From NCBI GenBank assembly GCA_011032825.1, contig JAADJZ010000011.1:744001-808000 (forward strand): a stretch of 64,000 bases of DNA, read 5' to 3'. Below, one piece after another: positions 58,541 through 64,000 of the stretch. The notes beneath the pieces are model-generated. The model was not told the DNA's origin. It made no database searches and saw only the letters and a list, made by a program, of their open reading frames with translations. A program made the position numbers and the translations under genes. Each line of letters opens with the position of its first letter. Position 1 is the stretch's first letter. The DNA is from Massariosphaeria phaeospora (lineage: Eukaryota > Ascomycota > Dothideomycetes > Pleosporales).

Positions 58541-60090
58541 ATGGACCGGGTCCGCAGATCCACACCTCACCCATCAAACTATCGAGCCGCGACTGTCAGT
58601 AACTTCGACGACAACGTGCGCGACACATCCGTGCAAACTACTCGTCAGCCTAGCATGAAACCAGTCTCCGTCTCTCAGGCATCTATCACGGATGATGCTT
58701 TGATGAGCGGAGAGCTACAGGCTTCATCAGAACCCATAGATGCTCAGTACAACGGCGAACCTGTGGCCGAAGACGTCAATGCTGCTCAATTGAACGATGG
58801 CAAGAGTGAGGACGGAATGGGGTTTGGCCTTTACCAGTCAGTATCAAAGTAAAGTACTTCAATGTAGGCTACTGACAGATTGCAGGCAATTCTACAAGAC
58901 CCCCATCACCATCAAGTTTGGCGACAAGTTGGATGAGGAGTGCATTGTGCACCTCGAACTGCTTTCTCGCTACAGTTCACAGATACAGCGCACGTTTAAG
59001 AACGCACAAATCCTCCACGAGCAATATGCCGCTGCAAGGCTACTTCGACTTGAGCTGAAGGAGCTTCAACCACCAGCTTGCGCTACTGATGCCTTCACGG
59101 GAAGCCACAAAGATGACCTGATTCAAAAGGTGAGCCCATCTATTGGTATCAGATTATTTTTACTGACCTTCATGAACATAGGCTCACACGTTGATCATGA
59201 AATGCCACTCTTCATACCCACTGGTCTTATACCGCGATCAGGTTCGAGAACGCATAGAGAAGGCTATAGACGTGTTATTCCAAGATGACAGATGCTTTAA
59301 AGTACCGCCGAGCAAAGCTGGGTTCAAGAGGAAGGACTTCCCTTGTGCAGAGGTTAGAAACCGCCTGCAGCTTCTATTTCCCCAATTGTTCCAGAAAATC
59401 GTTTACGAGCTGTTGGTCTCACTCCTAAAAGTCAAGAAGAAGGAGCTCAAGGCGGCTGAAAAAGATCATGTGAAAGCTGCCGCACAGGGCAAGATTTTCC
59501 TACCAAAATTCGATCGTCGCACCATTGAGTTCTTCATGTTCTGGCTCTACACACGCGAATTTCGATTCGAAGATGCACATCAGCTCTGCAAGCTCCACAC
59601 ACTTGCTGAAGAACTTGGCGTTCGTGATCTGGCGGCCACCTGCTTGAGCAGGTTATCAAACGCGCACTTGTCTACGATCGAGCTTGCTTATGCCAACGGT
59701 TATGATCTGAAAGGACTACTCGATGGAAGCGCTTCCAAACTCTTCAAGCAAGGCATACAAGATGGATCAACCGATGGTTTGGCTGATGCTGCTACTGCTG
59801 TGTTCAGATACGTCCTGATCGAGAAAGGACCCTCCGAAGCTATCCAGGAGCTTGTGTTGGAGGCTGTGGCGGATTCTCGAGATTTTGGGTTGTATCTGGA
59901 GTTGATTGAACCGGCACTCAATCGCAAGGCTTTGGCTCGACTACTCCAGAAGATGTTCAAACGCACGAAGAAACGGCAGCCAGCACCGAGAGACACAAAG
60001 GTCAAATCAGAAATTTCATCTGCAGAGAAATCGGATGATGTCCCTGACTCTGACTCGGAGCCTGATCTGGACTCTGGCATCGGCCGTTGA
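58541..60090 (+). CDS. BTB/POZ-like domain protein
   Basis: Three exons (58541-58836, 58886-59129, 59182-60090) give 482 aa with continuous frame (GLY-QQFYKTPITIKFG and LIQK-AHTLIMKC joins). The N-terminal 95 residues are disordered. A BTB-like fold is suggested by ITIKFGDKLDEECIVHLELLSRYSSQIQRTF, an atypical version of the usual 'hxxxS.hF' core. A large insert follows. The BTB C-terminal half then reads TIEFFMFWLYTREFRFED and CKLHTLAEELGVRDLAATCLSRL. The C-terminus is basic (KRTKKRQ) then acidic (DSDSEPDLDSG). Such proteins often act as cullin-3 adaptors or oligomerisation scaffolds; no partner domain is visible here. Function unknown. Confidence 0.75.
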
Positions 60091-62691
60091 CAGCGCAGAT
60101 TCGAACACAAGCCCAGGCGGCACGGACAATGACGGTGTCAGCGTCGGTCGTCAGTGCTTGAATTCCAACCATACTTAGCATGATTATCATCATCAATCTT
60201 CAAAATCGGATTTTCGGAAGTCCGAACGTGTAGGGTCGCTCGCATATATGGAACTGCGATGAAGAGGTTCTGCTTATATGGGCAGCGGCTCCAAAGAATT
60301 TGGATTGGGCAGAATGATCCGTGGCGTATCACTAAAAATATCTTTCACACGATTCGGGTCTACTCGGTTTTTGGCTTTTCTATCAAGAAGGATTTCTTCA
60401 GAAGACAGCCTCTGGTCTTATTTTTGATTTATTTCTATTTTCTATCAATTCATCTTCAACGCATCTCATCGTCAATTCGCTCGTGATATTTACGTCACTG
60501 GGTACATGACCTTCTGCCCGCCCATAAAATCTAACTAAAGACTCAGCACAAACCTAAACTGGCACAAAGGACGGCTCATTAGTGGAAGCATACCAGGATG
60601 TAGGCGCCTGTGCAGTTTTGGGCGTCAGTTTCAGAGTCAGGACGCCAGACTCATGGTAGTATTGCCCCAATGGGGTGTTCTCGACTTCCAGGTCTAAGAC
60701 TGCTCGTATGAGGCCGACACAAAAATACCTCTGGTCACGGAGCTCGCTCGCCGCCTCATCCACACGGCAAAGTTAGAGTAACACCTGGAGTAGGTAGAAA
60801 CCACGATCAACGGTTAGTCCTTTGTCGACGCTGCGGCGGGGCGGTCGCATAACGGTCCACAGTGGGGTGGCGGCCGGCGTCGTCGAAAGCCGACTGCGTA
60901 TGTGGCACTATCAGGCACGGTTAGGCTTCCTGCATCGGGACCCGCATGCTCCATCGCAAATCCACGATCCGAGAGTCGCCATGCTGGCACAGGCCGCAGC
61001 AAGCAACGCAGCTATCTCGTGGCGTGGCGACACAGGCTCAACGGAGATTTTCACCATCGGCAGGCGGCTACTCGATACGGCTGTGACGTTTCGGTGCTTT
61101 GCAGGCTGTGTGCAGCTGGGGGAACAGGCCGCATGCGCTGTGCCACTTGCGACGGGCTGCTGGTGTGAGGGCTGGCGCGAAAGGACTGGACGCCCCCTGT
61201 GTGTAACCCGGTCGGCCAGCTTCCCGGTAACCAGGTCCGGAGGTGCGCTGCAGCGTGCATTCTTACACAAACAGGAGATTGGCCCCAGGTCCATCGTCCG
61301 AGTCTGCTCCAGAAGGGATGGGGTAAACAAAGATGCCGCGCTCACATCTCATCTCGATCCTGTCTGTTTACATGCATGCATGCATGGCACCCGTTTCCGA
61401 AGACCCGGCGAAGACTGTTGCACCTACTCCGTCCCCAGGTAGTCAAATTTGAGAGGAGAGCTGAGTTGAGCTACGCCGCCAACAGACATGCCATGGCAGA
61501 GTCTGGACTGGACAGGACAGGAATAACTGACGCCGCCGCGTGCACACGGGCTCACTTCACTTCACTTCCCTCCACACGCATCGAGGCCTGGCTCCGCGCG
61601 CGCCGTCCGCGCGACCTTCCCTCGCCGTCAACGGGGCTGGGCTTCCCCCTCCCCTCGGTCGACAAGCTCCAGAGGCACACAAACCGCCCGGACGCTGACT
61701 AGCAACACTGGCTGACCTTGCAGCAGCAAACGGGCACAAAGCTGCCGCATCTGTGCAAGACCGTTGCACCCCACATCCCAACACGCATCCTGTGCGACGG
61801 CGGCGACCTGCCTGTGCGTTACGCACCCCCGACGAGCCCGCGGCAACGCCTCTCGCGCTCACCAGGCTCAGCTCACCACCTGCCATAGCCCAGTGTCGGA
61901 TGCCAGACTGTCTCGCTCTGCGCGGCAAAGGGGTGACGCCAGAGGCACCTGCAGTGGGGTGGAGGGGGGGGGGCGATGCCAAGGCCGCCGGAATGGAGAG
62001 GCCACTTGGGCAGGCAGGCACGACGGGCGCAAATGCCAATGCCAGTGGGCGCCTATTTCCTTTCCGCAGGCGCGGTGCTGCGCTGCTGCCCTGCGCTGAT
62101 CTGCGCGGGAGACTGGCAGCCCGGTTTCTGTCCCGCCGTGGTGACGCTGCTCGGGTCATCGCATCGCCATCCACATCGCCAGATCGCAAGGGCACCTCAA
62201 CTCACCCAGGGTCCTGCACCGATGTCGCCCCGGTGCCCGCGCCCGTAGCCCAGCCCAGCCCAGCCTAGCCCGGCGAGAGACGTGGAGCCCCGGAGGCTGC
62301 GTACAGCCCGGTACAGAGCGAAGTGTGCTGCACCGGCACCTCACGCTCCATGTTGTGTCTTCCCAAAGCGCATTCCACGTGGTAGGTGAGCCACTTACCG
62401 GATCCAGCCTTTGCTCTTCACTGGTCGTCGTCGGGTCCCATCGCACCCCATTGCAGGTTCCCAGCACCGAGGACTTTATATTGCGCAACGCGGCCCTGCT
62501 TTCCCCTCTAACCATAGCACTCCCTTCCTTTCTGCTCTTGCATCCCAATCTTGTGCTCCGCGGCAAGACATTTGAGACTGCCTACTTGCAGTACGCACAC
62601 TCCAATTCTTTACTCGGCCGCTTGTTGACAATCACACATTGCCGCCTCACAGCCAAACTGTCAGGCTGATACCGCAACACCTATCGAAATC
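60091..62691. other. 2.6-kb intergenic region
   Basis: No convincing gene. A 69-codon minus-strand frame (60763-60554) looks protein-like but cannot be extended. Sequence from about 61500 to 62650 is GC- and C-rich. A CATG tetranucleotide repeat lies at 61371-61386 and a CAGCC run near 62250-62270. The last 300 bp may be the leader of the TmpA-like gene. Confidence 0.4.
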
Positions 62692-64000
62692 ATGGCACCC
62701 ACCACGCACAATGGACAGTCAGCCCCCAGTCGGCTTCAAGGCCGACCTACCTCCCTGTCGACTACCATTATCCTCTCCACCTTTCCCGCACTGGACTCCG
62801 ATCGCGCCAACGCCGTATCCGCCTCTTACGTAGAAGCTAGCAAGTTAGAAAAGGCCATCATCCACCCGATGACCCCAATCGACACATCAAAGAACCGCTC
62901 CTCATCCATATCCTCCACGCACATCTCCAACTGGAAAACCGCCTTCGAGCCCACCGAGCTCCCAGCCAAGCGCCACAACCGTGTGATCCGCCACCTCTAC
63001 CTTACCGTCTTCAGCGTCTACCGCCGCATCTTCTCCGTCATCTTCCTCACCAACATGGTAGGCGTGTTCTTCGTCTTCCGCAACCCGGCCGTCCAGCCCG
63101 TCGCGCTCAACCACCTCGCAACCTGGGCCTCAGCCAACTTCCTCGTCTGCATCCTCATACGGCAGGACTTCAGCGTGAACTTCATCTTCCGGTCCGCCTG
63201 GCTGATCCCCTGGTGTGTGCCGCTGCGCATCCGCCGCATCGCCGCCCGCGCATACAACTACGGGGGCATCCATAGCGGCACCGCCGTGGCGGGCACCATG
63301 TGGTTCGTTGCCTTCACGGCGCTCACGACGAGGGACTTTGTCCTGCACCGGCAGTACACGCTCCCGGTGCTCGTCCTCACGTGGCTGATCCTCGTCGTTC
63401 TCGTCATCATCCTCTTGACCGCGTTTCCCGCCCTTCGCATGCGGTACCACAATACATTCGAGCTCGCACACCGTTTCCTCGGCTGGATATCCATCTTGCT
63501 CTTCTGGGGCCAGCTCCTGCTCTTGACAATGCACACTGCCGACTCGGCCGACATAGGCAGCGCGTTCGTGAGGAACCCCACGTTCTGGATGCTGGCCGTC
63601 ATCACTGCGCTGCTGATCTACCCCTGGCTGCGCATCCGCCGCTGGACCTTCACGCCCGAGCAGCTCTCGGCCCACGCTCTCCGCCTGCACTTCACGCAGC
63701 CGGTGCACCGCTTCTCCGCCGTGACCATCTCGTCCTCCCCGCTCCGCGAATGGCACCCGTTCGCCACCTTCCCGTCCGTCGACGCCGCCACGCCCGGCAG
63801 CTCCATGGTCGTCTCCGCAGCCGGCGACTGGACGCGGCAACTGGTCCTCAACTCGCAGCGCCCCACGCGCCTCTGGGTACGCGGCGTCGTCAAAGCCGGC
63901 GTGCTCTCCCTCTCTTGCATGTTCCGGCGCGTCATCATCGTCACCACAGGCTCGGGCATCGGACCCGCCCTGTCCTCCATGGCGCTCGCGCACCGCCCCG
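62692..64000 (+). CDS. tmpA: TmpA-like transmembrane flavoprotein, 5' part (runs off the window)
   Basis: The frame is open from the ATG at 62692 to the window end (436 codons visible) without a stop. TmpA of Aspergillus nidulans is a membrane flavoprotein related to ferric reductases that is involved in the signalling that starts conidiation. After a ~75-residue hydrophilic N-terminus there are about six membrane helices. Recognisable blocks are NHLATWASANFLVCILIRQDF, WLIPWCVPLRIRR, YNYGGIHSGTAVAGTMWF, TFELAHRFLGW and IYPWLRIRRW. The flavin/NAD part begins with EWHPFATFP, then AGDWTRQLV, RLWVRGVVKAGV and the nucleotide loop VTTGSGIGPAL. A TmpA paralogue or another member of this flavoprotein family is possible. 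The region is very C-rich on the coding strand. The 3' end is missing. Confidence 0.85.
   Translation, partial: MAPTTHNGQSAPSRLQGRPTSLSTTIILSTFPALDSDRANAVSASYVEASKLEKAIIHPMTPIDTSKNRSSSISSTHISNWKTAFEPTELPAKRHNRVIRHLYLTVFSVYRRIFSVIFLTNMVGVFFVFRNPAVQPVALNHLATWASANFLVCILIRQDFSVNFIFRSAWLIPWCVPLRIRRIAARAYNYGGIHSGTAVAGTMWFVAFTALTTRDFVLHRQYTLPVLVLTWLILVVLVIILLTAFPALRMRYHNTFELAHRFLGWISILLFWGQLLLLTMHTADSADIGSAFVRNPTFWMLAVITALLIYPWLRIRRWTFTPEQLSAHALRLHFTQPVHRFSAVTISSSPLREWHPFATFPSVDAATPGSSMVVSAAGDWTRQLVLNSQRPTRLWVRGVVKAGVLSLSCMFRRVIIVTTGSGIGPALSSMALAHRP

Noticed and set aside
63130..63993. 287-codon minus-strand open frame
   Set aside because: Antisense shadow of the TmpA-like coding region; composition is Glu/Gly/Arg-rich as expected from reversed C-rich codons.

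Overview
The window reads as nuclear DNA of a filamentous ascomycete (Pezizomycotina). Introns are short, about 48-60 bp, with GTRNGT donors and CTAAC/CTGAC branch sites. Typical fungal families are present: an Opy2 anchor, an AtfA-type bZIP factor with an Aft1-like domain, a chitin synthase, a HET-domain protein, a DUF3455 secreted protein and a TmpA-type membrane flavoprotein. A Dothideomycete is my best guess, but the class cannot be proven from this sequence. No tRNA, rRNA, CRISPR array or intact transposon was recognised.

Layout. 0-0.5 kb: decayed sugar transporter. 2.6-4.1 kb: Opy2-like anchor of the HOG/MAPK pathway. 5.2-5.7 kb: 5-hydroxyisourate hydrolase with a PTS2 peroxisomal signal. 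6.0-7.8 kb: four diverged copies of an unknown unit of about 0.5 kb. 10.4-12.4 kb: AtfA/Atf1-type bZIP. 13.3-14.4 kb: frame-broken metallophosphoesterase. 15-16.2 kb: RING-H2 protein.

16.6-31 kb looks like an accessory stretch. It holds a decayed relative of a fungal N-terminal domain, a cytochrome P450, a DUF3455 secreted protein, 3.4 kb of gene-poor DNA, a zinc-knuckle protein with a minisatellite and a HET protein.

30.2-51 kb returns mostly to conserved housekeeping genes. They are an aminodeoxychorismate lyase-like enzyme, TOM70, SNF1, a Dal5-type MFS transporter, an unnamed mitochondrial protein, a low-molecular-weight tyrosine phosphatase, a chitin synthase and an 11-zinc-knuckle CnjB-like protein. 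51.7-54 kb has two secreted or wall-associated proteins, one built like a Kex2-processed peptide precursor. 54.9-64 kb has gamma-tubulin complex component 3, a BTB-like protein and the 5' part of a TmpA-like gene that leaves the window.

The genes do not form one metabolic cluster. Stress and nutrient signalling is well represented (Opy2, AtfA, SNF1), but these genes are tens of kilobases apart with unrelated genes between them. The most unusual signals are the repeat array at 6-7.8 kb, the peptide-precursor-like gene at 53.5 kb, and a C-rich to G/T-rich composition switch along the coding strand of about nine genes. Exon structures were built by hand from splice signals and frame continuity, so they are predictions.
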